DNA from: Gonocerus acuteangulatus
Lineage: Eukaryota > Arthropoda > Insecta > Hemiptera > Coreidae
Direction: 5' to 3'
Assembly (NCBI GenBank): GCA_946811695.1
Contig: OX328132.1
Location: 60,487,151-60,551,150 of the forward strand
Length of the DNA: 64,000 nucleotides
In this document: positions 1 to 10,861 of the stretch, in pieces
Layout of the letters: every line of letters begins with the position of its first letter
Position numbering within the stretch: the stretch's first letter is position 1
The notes under the pieces: model-generated
Databases searched by the model: none
What the model saw: only the letters and a program-made list of their open reading frames with translations
Told to the model about the DNA's origin: nothing
Program-made: the position numbers and the translations under genes

Positions 1-12
1 CGTTTTCCGCAA

Positions 13-732
13 ACACTTGACCCGTTTCACGCCTTAGATGCACTCGTTTTTTTCAGCACGAGGGACATTGCGTCGGCTTCGTCTTCCTCGCGCCGTCCCT
101 TTATTTTATCCTCGATCCTGTCGTGCCACATTAGAAGTCGCGCTGCAAAAACTCCTTTCGATTGGTTACTCCCGCGTCTTTCTTGAAGCATCTTAAGCAT
201 GTCTTCCTATGGGGCCCATCGCCCCCCCAGCGTACACCTTCTTCAACCGATTTTTAACGGTGTCCCACGGCTTCCCGGAATCACACTGTATTTGATTCAA
301 TGCCGAACGTTTCACCCTTCCTATCAGGGCTGCTCGCAGGGTTTCTACGTCACTGGGGTCAAGCCACCCCGCTTTATGCTTGTTTCTTATCGTTTCGGTT
401 AACCGATCGCCCTCTTTCAGGAAGTGAAAAAGTTCACTTCCTCCCCACAAAATCTTTCCACTTGGCTTATAGCTGTCATAGTGTCCTGTGCGTTGGCAGC
501 TTTAATTTTGATCCACTAGCCGTCAACTCATTATTATCTGGTTGTGTTGCTCCTGGGCTCGTTGAAAGTCCTGTTGGCCTTGCTGAAAGTCCTGGTGGCC
601 TTGCTGAAAGTCCTTGGTGCCTTGCTGAAAGTCCTGGTGGCCTTGCTGAATGTCCTGGGGTTCCATTGGTTCCGTCATCCTTATTTGCTTAAAACGACCC
701 TGTATTGTCACTCGCGTTTTTCGCGTCGACAT
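13..732 (-). pseudogene. LTR-retrotransposon gag-like remnant (Ty3/gypsy-like?)
   Basis: Three minus-strand reading segments follow one another with frame changes. The first (732-523) starts MSTRKTRVTIQG and carries a glutamine-rich heptad repeat. The second (450-193) contains VKRSALNQIQ and PWDTVKNRLKKVY, the kind of helical text seen in gag capsid regions. The third (about 192-13) contains FAARLLMWHDRIEDKI. This resembles retrotransposon gag, but no zinc knuckle, protease or RT lies in the window, so the class is an inference. Stops and frameshifts make it a pseudogene. Confidence 0.45.
561..657. repeat. 21-bp minisatellite inside the gag-like remnant
   Basis: The word TGAAAGTCCT recurs at 563, 584, 605 and 626, with a variant at 647: five 21-bp units. 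On the minus strand each unit encodes a heptapeptide of the form HQDFQQG, so the repeat keeps the reading frame. Confidence 0.85.
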
Positions 733-929
733 ATAATAATCCGTCGCGCACTAACTCGTTCCCGGGTTTCGGCACCAGTTATGTCTAGCGAGCACAAGAT
801 GATGTTTTTAAAAAGGACTATACACGGGAGGAAGGTAGATAAGCACAACAAGGAGTCTAAGCTTCAACTGGCTTTATTTAATCCTGCCGGGCTTTATATA
901 TACTCGGCTTGTTTATTTACAATATAAGA

Positions 930-943
930 GTTACTCTCTGCCT

Positions 944-1007
<64 letters not shown>

Positions 1008-1021
1008 AGGCAGAGAGTAAC
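930..1021. repeat. Palindrome with (AT)n core, first
   Basis: A 17-base arm GTTACTCTCTGCCTAAC at 930 is repeated exactly in reverse complement at the right end, with about 56 bp of (AT)n between. The whole stretch can form one hairpin. Confidence 0.9.
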
Positions 1022-1129
1022 ATGTAGAGCACAGAAAAAAAAAATGAAAATAAAATTAATTGAACTTTATAAAATATGACCATCTGCCAATTTTGAATGA
1101 CATATGAAGAGAAAAAGGTTCACAATCGC

Positions 1130-1191
<62 letters not shown>

Positions 1192-1298
1192 GCGATTGTG
1201 AACCTTTTTCTCTTCATATGTCATTCAAAATTGGCAGATGGTCATATTTTATAAAGTTCAATTAATTTTATTTTCATTTTTTTTCTGTGCTCTACATG
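1021..1298. repeat. Palindrome with (AT)n core, second, about 110-bp arms
   Basis: The arm that begins CATGTAGAGCACAG at 1021 returns as its near-perfect reverse complement ending CTCTACATG at 1298. The centre is (AT)n at about 1133-1189. It directly abuts the preceding palindrome. Confidence 0.9.
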
Positions 1299-1302
1299 TA
1301 TT

Positions 1303-1560
1303 ACACCATTTCTCAAATACGTAGAAAATATTTCAACTGAATTCAGCCATTATAAGTACCTCTTAGAGATTAGTCAGAAAACATTTTTACACCCACTTTT
1401 CTGAAAAACGGTGAGAGATGCCTTGGAAATAGTTTCATTCGTTTTCCTGTGTTTTATAACACATAAAAAATGTACCGGCAAGTCTGCAAACGAAATGCCC
1501 TAAGCGTAACGTTTTTTGCCGCACGAACTTCGTTCATAAAACCGTCTTCCCGTAGGCCTT
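1303..1560 (-). repeat. Repeat family A, body fragment
   Basis: Text such as ATTTCAACTGAATTCAG and TTTCATTCGTTTTCCTG matches the copies at 28320-28480 and, in reverse, 51180-51310 and 55740-55870. The hairpin end and (AT)n of the family are missing here. Confidence 0.7.
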
Positions 1561-2027
1561 ATTTTCAAAGACGATATCAAGAGGTCCTATTAAACTGAGA
1601 AATCCACTCCTGAAACAATACGAGGAATATTTATAACTTTTACTTTGTAATCAAGCGGAATGTATTCAACTTGTTTCCCTTTTTTTAATCCGATCCGAAA
1701 CAAAAAAATTTCGTCAGCTTTATTTATACGATTGATTAGCTATTAATTCTTCATCAGTAATTAATTTTTTTTTTCGCAATCATTCGCACAGAGTTGTGAA
1801 ACATTTTTTTATTTGTCTTTATCAAGACTCACACCTATCAACCCTTGGATACAAGAAAAACATTTTTGCATTCGAATTTTCTTTTAATATATGGGACAAA
1901 ATGTTAAAAATTAAATGTCAACCGTTAAAAAAAAACGTTAATAATTATTAATTAATGTTATAAAATATTCTTAAGAACAAGAATAAAAATTATCCAAAAA
2001 CAGAAATAAAAAAAAAATATTAGTATT
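1561..2027. other. AT-rich stretch with no recognised feature
   Basis: Homopolymer runs and AT-rich text. I see no ORF, repeat boundary or RNA gene that I can support. Confidence 0.5.
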
Positions 2028-2110
2028 AAACGAGGTTCGATCCAGCGATCTTTGGGGGTACGAGAACAAACAATAACTAACCGCGCTACCTGGGCTCTTA
2101 TTTATACGCT
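2028..2110 (-). repeat. tRNA-like pseudogene or tRNA-derived SINE head
   Basis: The minus strand reads a possible A box (GGTAGCGCGGTTAG) followed about 35 bases later by a B-box-like GGATCGAACCTCG. Stem pairing looks poor and an A-rich stretch follows, so a SINE head or dead tRNA is likelier than a working tRNA gene. Confidence 0.4.
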
Positions 2111-2320
2111 ACTTCAAAACGTGTAAAGAGCTCCGGGTAAATTTTTTTAGGCGAACGCTTCAGATACGCGTTTTCTCGCTTTAACTGAACCTTTTCCAGT
2201 TAAGTACAACACATTTTCGTTTGAACCGGTGACGGGCACGTCTTGCATTCCCCTTGTTAGATTTTTTCGAAACCTTGTAGACCAGTATTATCCGTAGACA
2301 TGACCTTCGAAATGATCGAG

Positions 2321-2363
2321 CGGCCATTGTATTCAAAGACATGAAGTGAGAATACAATGGCCG
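2321..2363. repeat. 14-bp-arm hairpin
   Basis: CGGCCATTGTATTC at 2321 pairs exactly with GAATACAATGGCCG ending at 2363 across a 15-base loop. The surroundings are not recognised. Confidence 0.75.
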
Positions 2364-2639
2364 ACACCTGCACAACACGCAAACAGGAAATAGCCCCCTT
2401 TCTGCCTTACCTGTATGCCTACCCGTTTGTCAATGGAGCGAGGCATCAGCATAAGCGTATATAACTAAAGAGGACTGTAGCCCCCCCCCCAAATTTTGGT
2501 TTGATCAATAAAATTGTGTCACGAACCCCTTAAAAAATTAAATAAGACCACGTAGTTCATAAAAAATACTTTATTTTGGGAATAATAGCGGCTAAAACTA
2601 TTCCAAGTTCTAGATTGTTAGTATTCCATACCCCGGAAA

Positions 2640-2990
2640 TGGTCTCAATCATCCCCCCCGAAATTTCTTTTTGGATTTTGAATTCCATGGAGTCTCTCGA
2701 AAGGGAATTATGGGGCCCATCACAGTGTGGACATTTGGGAGGTAAAGGACAAGGATCAGGATTGTGAGATGCGTAACCAAACGTACAAACCTCTTGTACG
2801 GATTTACACCTTCCAGCCGAATGCCCAATCTATCTGACATCTAAAGCATCTATAAGGATGAGCATCAAGGGGGGGGGGCGCACTCTGTTATAAAAAGCCG
2901 TTTGAATACTAGAGGAGATTTCAGGTTCATCGAACATAAAAATCACGCTTCCCGTAAACGCTGGCCTTTCATCAGCGCCGGTCGAGGATT
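2640..2990 (-). pseudogene. LINE ORF1 (gag-like) zinc-knuckle fragment
   Basis: On the minus strand, HPYRCFRCQ is followed, after a frame change, by IGHSAGRCKS, then EVCTFGYASHNPDPC and CPHCDGPHNSLSRDS. This is the tandem CX2C...H...C zinc-knuckle arrangement of ORF1 proteins of jockey/I-type LINEs, which bind the element's RNA. Residues just upstream (VRP) also fit the family. The frameshift inside the first knuckle and a missing cysteine show that it is dead. Related text near 31010 and 37260-37340 suggests further fragments. Confidence 0.7.
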
Positions 2991-3044
2991 TGCTCTTATG
3001 GAAAAATCTGCAATAGTGAATATACGAGAATATCCCTTAAAAAT

Positions 3045-3275
3045 AAACCCATCATGATAAAATCTGATGAAATATGTCACTTGTGTAATAGATTCATTTA
3101 TAATAGTTTGAACCACCTAATGCTGCCCTGCCAAACGCATAAAATTCAAAGGCAACAATATTTACATTCATATATATTCGAAAACAGGGACGAATTATGG
3201 CTAGCATATGTGCTAAATATTGACAGTACTGTAAAGCTAAATAATATATTTTTATTCTTAAAATGTGTTCTATAA
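3045..3275 (+). pseudogene. 3' end of a LINE ORF2
   Basis: The 73-residue reading frame matches the C-terminus encoded at 5436-5640: both have a CxxC, then SLNHL-L-C, then NRDE/NRDY, and end in a hydrophobic LNNIFLFLK/LNSIFFFLLK stretch. It is therefore a 5'-truncated copy of the same LINE on the opposite strand. The CxxC...H...C text is the C-terminal zinc knuckle that follows RT in many LINEs. Confidence 0.75.
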
Positions 3276-3410
3276 TTATTTTATTTACTTGTATTCATAT
3301 TTTTTAGATTATATTATTCAAGATTTATTTTTATTTCAAGATTCGGTATAAGTTTCATGTAGTCTTATTAAACAACCTGAAAATATGTAATTCATATTTA
3401 TATTACAGTA

Positions 3411-3540
3411 GTTCGTCGATTCTTACCTCTCACAGACGTGATGTTTCAACTGTACACGACCTTGAGATTTAACTTAATAAAGCTCGAGTGGTCATCTGTA
3501 AGATACGATTATTGATACGCACCTCACAGATGGCCACCGT
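3411..3540 (-). repeat. ~198-bp satellite, partial monomer (reverse)
   Basis: The reverse complement of this stretch matches the monomers at 10132-12320, including GGCCATCTGTGAGG, CTCGAGCTTTATTAAG and ATCTCAAGGTCG. Confidence 0.9.
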
Positions 3541-3556
3541 TAAAAAAAAAAAAAAA

Positions 3557-3808
3557 ATGAATTTATTCGTATTAAGATGATATTACGAAAGTTATTGAAG
3601 GTGATTTTTTTTTTTTGTTTTTTTAACGTCTAGGTTATTAGCGCCTTGATCTTTTGTTTACCCCGAGTCCGCCGCGGGACCACCAGCCATGCTGCAGGAA
3701 CACAGTTAGTCATCTGTACCTCCATCCAAAAAAAACAACAAAAAAACAAAAAAAACAACACCTTCTATAACTTTCGTAATATCATCTTAATACCAGTAAA
3801 TTCATAAT
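3557..3808. repeat. Small foldback element
   Basis: ATTAAGATGATATTACGAAAG (from about 3575) recurs inverted at about 3770-3795, giving arms near 47 bp. The loop holds A- and T-runs and a SINE-like GCGCC tail. Confidence 0.75.
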
Positions 3809-4390
3809 TTATTTGCGAATTTTAATGTGAATAAATTTTATTCACAAATTATAATGTGAATAAATTTTTATTCGTATATTTTAATGTGATTTTTTGTAAG
3901 CACTTGATTTTTTGTAAATATTCATATTTTTTGTGATTATTTACGATTTTTTATGTTTTTTTTTTTTTTGTTTTTTTTTTTTACGGCGCATCGACATATC
4001 GTGGCCATTAGCGCAGACGTCCAGGGTGCAGCCAGGACAGGAATTTCCTCAGCGAGCCCTGAAATGAGAAAATTTCTGGCGCCGGTGGGGATCGAACCCA
4101 TCTCCCGCTTATGAATTTAGCGCACTAGCCACTAGACCACGGGAGACCCCCAATTTTTTCTGTGAATTTATTTTTATTCGCAGAAAAATTTGTGAATAAA
4201 ATTTTATTTGTATTTTTATATTTAATATATGTGAATAAAAATAAATTCGTATTCACACTTATGCATACGAATTTATTTATATTCGTATTCACAAATGTAT
4301 GAAGTACGAATTTATTTATATTCATATTCACAAATATATGAAGTACGAATAAATTCGTATTTTTATTTATAAATAAAATTATGCCCATCT
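3809..4390. repeat. Degenerate AT-rich tandem repeat (GAATAAATTCGTAT-like)
   Basis: Variants of GTGAATAAATTTTTATTCG and its reverse complement recur many times. It flanks a SINE insertion. The reading frames across it are low-complexity artefacts. Confidence 0.6.
3957..4151 (-). mobile_element. tRNA-derived SINE (family 1)
   Basis: Read on the minus strand: a tRNA-like head (GGTCTCCCGTGGTCTAGTGG, a good A-box region, and GGTTCGATCCC as B box), a body with GGAATTTTCTCATCTC-like text, and a tail ending GATGCGCCGTAAAA. It matches copies at 26293-26435, 45564-45745 and 63825-63940. SINEs have no ORF and are moved by a partner LINE. Confidence 0.85.
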
Positions 4391-4391
4391 C

Positions 4392-4911
4392 TGCTCACAG
4401 ATATGTTGTTTCAAACGACCATGAGATATAACTTAATAAAGCAAAAGTGGTCATCTATAAGATACGAACTACTGCAATATAGATATCAATTACACTTTTC
4501 AGGTTTTTTAAGAAGAGTACATGAATGTTGATAAATCGCGGTGGCCATCTGCGAGGTACGTATCAATAATCGTGTCTTACAGATGACCACTCGAGCTTTA
4601 TTAAGTTAAATCTCAAGGTCGTCTACAGTTTAAACAACGCTTCTGAGAGGTAAGACAACACGAACTACCGCAATATAAATATAAATTACACTTTTTCAGG
4701 TTGTAGAACAAAAGTTCATGAAACTTGATAAATCGCGGTGGCCATCTGTGGGGTATGTAGCAATAATCGTATCTTCTAGATGACAACTTGTGCTTTATTA
4801 AGTTATATTTTAAGGTCGTTTACAGTTTAAACAACACGTCTATGAGAGGTAAGAAGCACGATCTGTTGAAATATGAATATCAATTACATATTTTCAGGTT
4901 TTTTAAGAAGT
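4392..4911 (+). repeat. ~198-bp satellite array, first block
   Basis: Contains AAATCGCGGTGGCCATCTG repeatedly at the ~198-bp period. The first ~75 bp run in reverse orientation and the rest forward, so an inversion junction lies near 4468. Confidence 0.9.
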
Positions 4912-5053
4912 GTACATAGAAATAGAATAGAATAATATTTATTGGCTTATAACATCGTATAGCCGAGGAATCTGGCCCATTTGGTGTTAGTAGATGTTAA
5001 TGGACGCGACATAGATGACTAATAATAATAATACTCTACATAAGAAAATAACA

Positions 5054-5057
<4 letters not shown>

Positions 5058-5117
<60 letters not shown>
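5058..5117. repeat. (AT)n microsatellite
   Basis: Pure alternating AT in the 3' untranslated part of the LINE. Confidence 0.98.
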
Positions 5118-5124
<7 letters not shown>

Positions 5125-5435
5125 AATACTTAAAAATACACAATATTAAAATATGAATGTATACAGTTTATTCATATAAAAAGTCAAGTTCATGATTCTA
5201 CATATAGCAGAACAATAACAATACACTTCTCTCTTCTAATAGTGAATTCTTACTAAGTAATTATTACAATATTAATAATAGATTCCCTTTTTGAATAAAA
5301 ATAATAAAGAAGTAATAAAATAAACACTATATACTTATATCGACCTATCATACATAACATTAATACTCTCCTAAATAGAAATATAATGAAAATAAATATT
5401 CTAAATTTAATCTTGGGTCTTAGCTCGAATATATC

Positions 5436-6806
5436 TTAAATTGCACAAACTTTTAATAGAAAGAAGAAAATTGAATTTAATTGATCTAAGCTATTGATAA
5501 CAAGGATATTCTCTAATGATATGTAATCCCTGTTTTGTGTTATATATTTCCTCAAATATGTTGTTCTAAATGAACTCAACGCAGGGCAGTGCAATAATAA
5601 GTGGTTTAAGCTGTGATTTATGATTTGATGACAGGATCTACACATTTCTCCTGCTTTTATATGGACCACAATGTTCTTATGGAAAAGTTTTATATTTTCA
5701 TTACCCGAAATTCTTAGTTGGCTAACAAGTTTTACTTTATATATATTTGTATGGTAAGTTAAATAGTGCTGAGGCTGAGGGCTATTGAAACTACAGATAG
5801 TTCTGTAAAGAGGGCTGTAATTTGAGTTGAGGGCCGTGTCAATGCCTAAGGAATAGAGGTGGTTCTTTAGTTTTTCAATAATTATATTTTTCTTAATCAA
5901 TAAATTTGTTGGCACTGAAAAATCAAAGAAATTTTCTTCTATATAATTATTTGATGTTATTTGTTTAATTTGGGATACCCAATTAAAGCCAATATCACTC
6001 TTTTTGGAATCTAACTCTATGAGCCTAGCAAGACATTTCCGTGGCAATCGGTTTTCAGGCATTGAAAGTATTTTAATACAAAAATTAATTATTTTCTTCA
6101 AAACAACTTCCTTCAATGGATTTCTCCCAGATTCCAGACGGACAATATAATTAGGGGTACATTTGGGCCAGGAATACAAATACTTTAGAAATTTAAGCTG
6201 CACCGTCTCTATAGCCTCGATGTAGTTCAGGCTCCAAATCTCGGATCCATAAAGAAGAGTTGATGAAACCATGGAATCGAATAAAATCATTTTGGTTTGC
6301 CAGGAATCGCTCTTACCTCTGTTGAGTATTTCTCTCACCTTAGCACTTGCGACTTGTGATCTCTGGATGAAGTAATTTAAAGCTTTGGAAAATTTTGCGG
6401 AGGATGAAAAAGGCACACCAAGATATGTATACGTTTTGGTGTACTCCAGTTCCTTGCCCTGCCAAAGGAGAGGTTTTAATTTCTTTATCCGGGGTGACTT
6501 ATGGAACACTAATGTTTTTGACTTTTCTGGGTTCAAGACTAATAAATTCTGAGAACAGTAAGTCTCTAGTATTTGTAGTTTTTTAAGAGCGCTGTGCCAT
6601 GAAGTGCTTAGCATAACAATATCGTCCGCTAAAAGCAGCATTATAATCTCATTCCGACTATCTATTGAGATTCCTGTGGCACCAAACTTTTGAAAAAAAG
6701 ATATTATATCCGCAATAAAACAAATAAAAAGAATAGGACTGAGACTTTCTCCTTGCAATAAACCAGAACTGATATTAATTTCTTCTGACAGCTGGTTTCC
6801 TACCTC
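5436..6806 (-). pseudogene. LINE ORF2, C-terminal half of reverse transcriptase
   Basis: The 440-residue frame begins at RT motif 4 (GESLSPILF). LLLADDIVML holds the two catalytic aspartates of the YADD-type box, and QNLLVLNPEKSKTLVF and YTYLGVPFS follow, as in LINE RTs. The C-terminus has CRSC...HSLNHLLLHC, a zinc knuckle. The RT makes cDNA from the element's RNA at the target nick. This half is intact in frame but is cut off from the N-terminal half by an insertion and has no endonuclease domain in the window. The clade is undecided. Confidence 0.85.
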
Positions 6807-7093
6807 AATGTAGAATAGAATAAAATTTTATTTGTTAAAGATTTACAATCTTGTACAAATCATACATATATAAATAAAAAATAACATTTCACCCACATGA
6901 GTCCGGTTAATCATAACTCTACAAACTTGTAATAAAAAACAAAAACAAAAATAACTAAATAATGATACTTCATTACGTTTCAAATTATTTATCTTTACAT
7001 TTTCAATAAAACCACAAAAAATAAGAAGAATAACATAAAAGAACAAAGCAAAAAAAATAAAACAACCTTTATGAATATTCCTACCTTAATGTA
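6797..7093 (-). mobile_element. Short LINE 3' fragment inserted in the LINE RT
   Basis: The 16-base stretch TTCCTACCTCAATGTA at 6797-6812 recurs at 7078-7093 with one change, as expected for a target-site duplication. Between them (6813-7077) lies a non-coding fragment whose 3' end on the minus strand is TTTATTCTATTC, the same type of tail as the host LINE. It is probably a 5'-truncated copy of a related LINE. Confidence 0.75.
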
Positions 7094-7575
7094 CATAGAG
7101 GCATTGTCATTGTTTTAATATTCTTATTATTTTACCACCAATACCAAAATCGTACAGCTTTTGCCAGAGGAGCTCATGGCTTATGGAGTCGAAGGCCTTC
7201 TTGAAATCAACAAATGTTGCAAATATATACTTCCCTTTTTCATTCAGTTTCATGCTGATAAGGGCTGCCAGGGAGAAGATATGGTCAATGCATCCTCTAC
7301 CTTGTCTAAATCCAGCCTGTTCTTCAGGGATCAGTCCTTCTTCCTCAGCCCAGGTTAAAATTCTACGAGCCAGTATAGCTGTAAATAGCTTTGTGATATT
7401 ATTTATGAGCGATATTCCTCTGTAATTGTCCACATCTTTTTTATCTCCTTTTTTCTGCAACAAACTTAGTTTTGACTTTGACCAAGCACTTGGGGTTTTT
7501 TCTGTTTCCATTATGTTATTAAATAAATTCAATATGTAATGCTCCCATTCGGGGGTTAAATTTTTAAAACCCTCA
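7094..7575 (-). pseudogene. LINE ORF2, N-terminal half of reverse transcriptase
   Basis: The frame contains DVDNYRGISLIN, IPEEQAGFRQGRG and FATFVDFKKAFDSISH, which are RT motifs 1 to 3 of non-LTR elements, with the first catalytic aspartate in VDFKKAFD. It continues as SMYIKV straight into the inserted fragment, and after it as GNQLSEE. The halves belong to one RT. The 5' part, including endonuclease and ORF1, is absent. Confidence 0.85.
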
Positions 7576-7582
7576 TACTTGA

Positions 7583-7753
7583 TTAAGAAGTGTACATGAA
7601 ACTTGATAAATCGCGGTGGCCATCTGTGAGGTACGTATCAATTATCGTGACTTACAGATGGCTACTCGAGCTTTATTAAGTTAAATCTCAAGGTCGTCTA
7701 CAGTTTAAACAACACGTCTGTGAGAGGTATGAATCGACGAACTACTGTAATAT
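7583..7753 (+). repeat. ~198-bp satellite, monomer
   Basis: Monomer cut at GAACTACTGTAATAT, with the element that follows inserted exactly there. The rest of the monomer resumes at 10132 (TAAATATCAATT). Confidence 0.9.
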
Positions 7754-8299
7754 CTAGGCGCACGGTAGTGCGCCAGGCCAAGTTCCGGCCCAAACATACT
7801 GTGTGTATATTACAGGCGGTCTTAGAGCCGATTTTTACCCTCTCATAACTTTCAACCAGGTAAAGATAAAGTTATGAAATTTTACACAGGTATTATACTA
7901 CTAGATGTGAGTAAAACTGGAAATTTTCATAATTCTACATCGAATTGTTTCTGAGATATAAGCGATCGAAAATCGGGATTTATAGGACTCACTCACTCAC
8001 TCACTCACTCACTGACTCGTCAAAATTATTACGCACTTCCCATGATGCTAGAGACTTGAAATTTTGCATGAAGATAGATATGAAGACGTTTTTAAAGGAA
8101 AAAATCGAAAAATCGCGAAAAGTTGTGTTTGACTCCGCTTCCGGGGCGGGGGCGTTCCAGTTTTGTACTTCCTTCGGAAACCCGTCATTCCGTCCGAAAC
8201 CCATGTTGTGGGGTATCAAATGAATTGTCTCGGTATGAAGAACCTATATTTGATGTTTTAAGAAACAATTAGACGCATATAGGCTTATATATAGTAAAA

Positions 8300-8790
8300 A
8301 TCTTATACCAGCTGTCTGTCTGTATGTTTGTTCCTCTTACAAATCCGTACCGTTTGACCGATTTTGACCAAACTTGGGACACAGATGGGTCTTGATACGG
8401 GGAGAATCATAGGCTAGGTTAAATTGTCTATCAGCTGTCTGTCTGTCTGTTTGTTCCTTATACAAATACACACCGTTTGACCGATTTTGACAAAATTTGA
8501 CACACATGTCGGTCTTTATCCGGGTAGTGTCATAGGCTAGTCAAAATCGTCTATCAGCTGTCTGTCTGCATATTTGTTCCTTACACAAATTCACACCATT
8601 TGACCGATTTTGACCAAACTTGGCCCACAGGTAGGCCTTGGTCCGGGGAATGCACTAGGCTAGGTAAAAAGGTCTTTCAGCTGTCTGTCTGTAAGTTTGT
8701 TCCTTATACAAATTCACACCGTTTGGCCTATTTTGACCAAACTTGGCACGCAGGTAGGCCTTGATACGGGAGTGCCATATTACCTATGAC
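8300..8790 (-). repeat. ~123-bp minisatellite inside the Helitron-like element
   Basis: CAGCTGTCTGTCTG recurs at about 8308, 8432, 8555 and 8679. Each unit also carries ACCGATTTTGACCAAACTTGG. Copy 2 has three units at about 24310-24640. Confidence 0.9.
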
Positions 8791-9396
8791 GTTTTCTACT
8801 TTTTGTTCCATCGAAATGCCATCATTCCTTCTGAAACCCATCATGTGGGGTATCAAATGAATCGTCTTGGTAAGGAGAACCTATATTTGATGTTTTAAAA
8901 AACATTTTGACGCATCTTAACAAAAACAGTTGTGACTTCTTTCTTAAATGTAGTAAATAAAGTCGTAGGGGTTCACTGTATAATATACTTCAAACCAGAT
9001 ACTAAGTTTTTCAAAGTCGAGCCATCTAAATTACAAAGTTTAGGATTACAAACCCAAAATGTATCGTCTTTGTTTCTTATATTTTTCTTGAAGGCCTTCT
9101 GCACTTTCCCTATTGTGATCTTTATCCTCGGGATAAGGTTCCTGTGTTTTACAGTGTAATAGTTTAGTTAAGAGAGCAATCAATTTGTCCTCTAGAGTAA
9201 TGTCATCTGGAAGAGCTTCTAACTTTTCTAGTCTAGTGATTAGATGTATGTAGGTTGATAATTGGTATCAAATATCAAGCAGTAAGGAGAACCTTATGCA
9301 GAATCCAAAGACCCTGGTTTTATATAAAGTACAAAAGCCAGTAGGTATGCGGCAACTAAATTATATTTAATACTTAGAAAAAAGTAATGAGATCCC

Positions 9397-10130
9397 AAAA
9401 AAAAAAACATAAATGTGAAATAGAGGCCAAGTTCCTGCCCCACAAAGAAACACTCCCTTCCTCAAAAATATCCCCTCCTAAAACCCCCCAAAAACGCCTT
9501 ACCATTCTACACTCCAAAAAAGTAGTATGAGTTGGTGTATTAAATCAACCAAAAATATTTGCCAATACAAGAGATGATACAAGAAAGAAATGTCCAAGTT
9601 CATTACTTGGAAGACCTCATAGTTACTTACTAAGAACAGTAAAGACACTTCAACTGACCTTTAAAAACAACAATAAAAATACTCATATCCAGTTACTAAA
9701 ATATCACTTTCCTCAACCAGGTATATTCTTAAACTTGGCAATGTTTTTTTTTGTGCCGAAATTATCTTTAGAGAAAAACTAAACATTGCCAAGTTTAAGA
9801 TTATACCTGGTTGAGGAAAGTGATATTTTAGTAACTGGATATAAGTATTTTTATTGTTGTTTTTAAAGGTCAGTTGAAGTGTCTTTACTGTTCATAGTAA
9901 GTAACTATGAGGTCTTCCAAGTAATGAACTTGGACATTTCTTTCTTGTATCATCTCTTGTATTGGCAAATATTTTTGGTTGAATTAATTCACCAACTCAT
10001 ACTACTTTTTTGGAGTGTAGAATGGTAAGGCGTTTTGGGGGGGGTTTTAGGAGGGGATATTTTTGAGGAAGGGAGTGTTTCTTTGTGGGACAGGAACTTG
10101 GCCTCTATTTCACATTTATGTTTTTTTTTT
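9397..10130. repeat. Long foldback with ~350-bp arms
   Basis: The left arm starts AAACATAAATGTGAAATAG and ends ACTTGGCAATG. The right arm is its near-perfect reverse complement from CATTGCCAAGTTT at 9783 to 10130. The ~40-base centre is AT-rich. The same structure is at 23525-24285 in copy 2. Confidence 0.92.
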
Positions 10131-10298
10131 GTAAATATCAATTACATATTTTCAGGTTTTTTAAGAAGTATACATGAAACTTGATAAATCGCGGTGGCCA
10201 TCTGTGAGGTACATATCAATTATCCTGACTTACAGATGGCCACTCGAGCTTAATTAAGTTAAATCTCAAGGTCGTTTACAGATTAAACAACACATCTG

Positions 10299-10861
10299 GG
10301 GTCTTGTTTAGAACAGGCCCGCCAGTGATTTTATCTAGTAACAGTTACTTATTGATAAATAAAAAAATATGGGTTAAAGGAACATATGATTTATTTAATA
10401 AAAACTTTTTACACATAACCAAAAACATTATCATACTTTTAATCAGTTCCTGTGCCCATTAGTAAACGAATAAAATGGCTTTACTTAACGGTAACTTGCT
10501 GTCACAGACCACGTACCCTTATACACGCCACATTCAAACCGACATTCTCTTTTGTTGCATCTATATTTTTTCCTTTCTTCGTAAAATATCATAATGTGGC
10601 CTTTTTTACAATATCTTTCCTTGGGTAGAATTCCTCTTTCGACAAAGAAAATCCTGGCTCGTTGCTCTTCTTTGCATAAATCGTAAACATCAAAAATATT
10701 CATAGTTTAATACTTTTATAACCGCAAATACACAAACAATACTAAATTAAATAGTATTTAAACATGTGTTTTTATTTCTGTATCGATGGTATCAAATTAC
10801 ATAGTAACAGTTACTAAATATCATTATAAAATCACTGGCGGGCCTGTTCTAAACAAGACCC
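10299..10861 (-). mobile_element. Merlin-type DNA transposon, internally deleted
   Basis: Termini are inverted repeats of 36 perfect bases that begin GGGTCTTGTTTAGAACAGG. The 8-bp duplication CACATCTG stands at 10291-10298 and 10862-10869, and is present once in other monomers of the satellite. It encodes the N-terminal part of an IS1595/Merlin-type transposase. An 8-9-bp duplication is usual for Merlin. At 563 bp it lacks the catalytic domain and cannot move itself. Confidence 0.85.
10485..10703 (-). pseudogene. Merlin/ISXO2-like transposase, N-terminal zinc-ribbon part
   Basis: The 72-residue frame holds CKKGH about 15 residues before YRCNKRECRFECGV and GTW. This fits the zinc-binding N-terminus seen before the DDE domain in ISXO2-like (Merlin) transposases, which cut and rejoin the element's DNA ends. 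Usual proteins are near 250-300 residues. Here the frame stops at 10485 and the DDE domain is gone. The 8-bp duplication of the surrounding element supports the family. Confidence 0.65.

Larger units (their letters stand above)
4912..7582 (-). mobile_element. 5'-truncated LINE inserted in the satellite
   Basis: Minus-strand LINE with RT text from 7532 down to about 5436, an (AT)n in its 3' region, and a 3' tail reading ATTATTCTATTCTAT. Satellite monomer sequence resumes on both sides. It carries a second LINE fragment at 6813-7077. Confidence 0.8.
7754..10131 (-). mobile_element. Helitron-like/foldback compound element, copy 1
   Basis: Read on the minus strand, the element begins with a ~735-bp foldback (arms 9782-10130 and 9397-9744). 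It then has AAAAAGTAATGAGATC, a ~123-bp minisatellite of four units, a conserved ~700-bp block, and ends GGCGCACTACCGTGCGCCTAG, in which two 7-base arms pair just before CTAG. A GC-rich hairpin next to a CTRR end, no TIR and insertion at A/T are Helitron traits. The satellite target is split without a real duplication. No Rep/helicase ORF is present, so this is a non-autonomous element and the class is inferred. It also holds about 400 bp (8920-9390) absent from copy 2. Confidence 0.65.

Noticed and set aside
2028..2110. Functional tRNA gene
   Set aside because: A- and B-box-like words are present but the stems do not pair well and an A-rich tail follows.
4125..4388. 87-residue minus frame rich in Asn, Phe and Lys
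   Set aside because: Lies over a degenerate AT-rich tandem repeat and a SINE head; no protein-like pattern.
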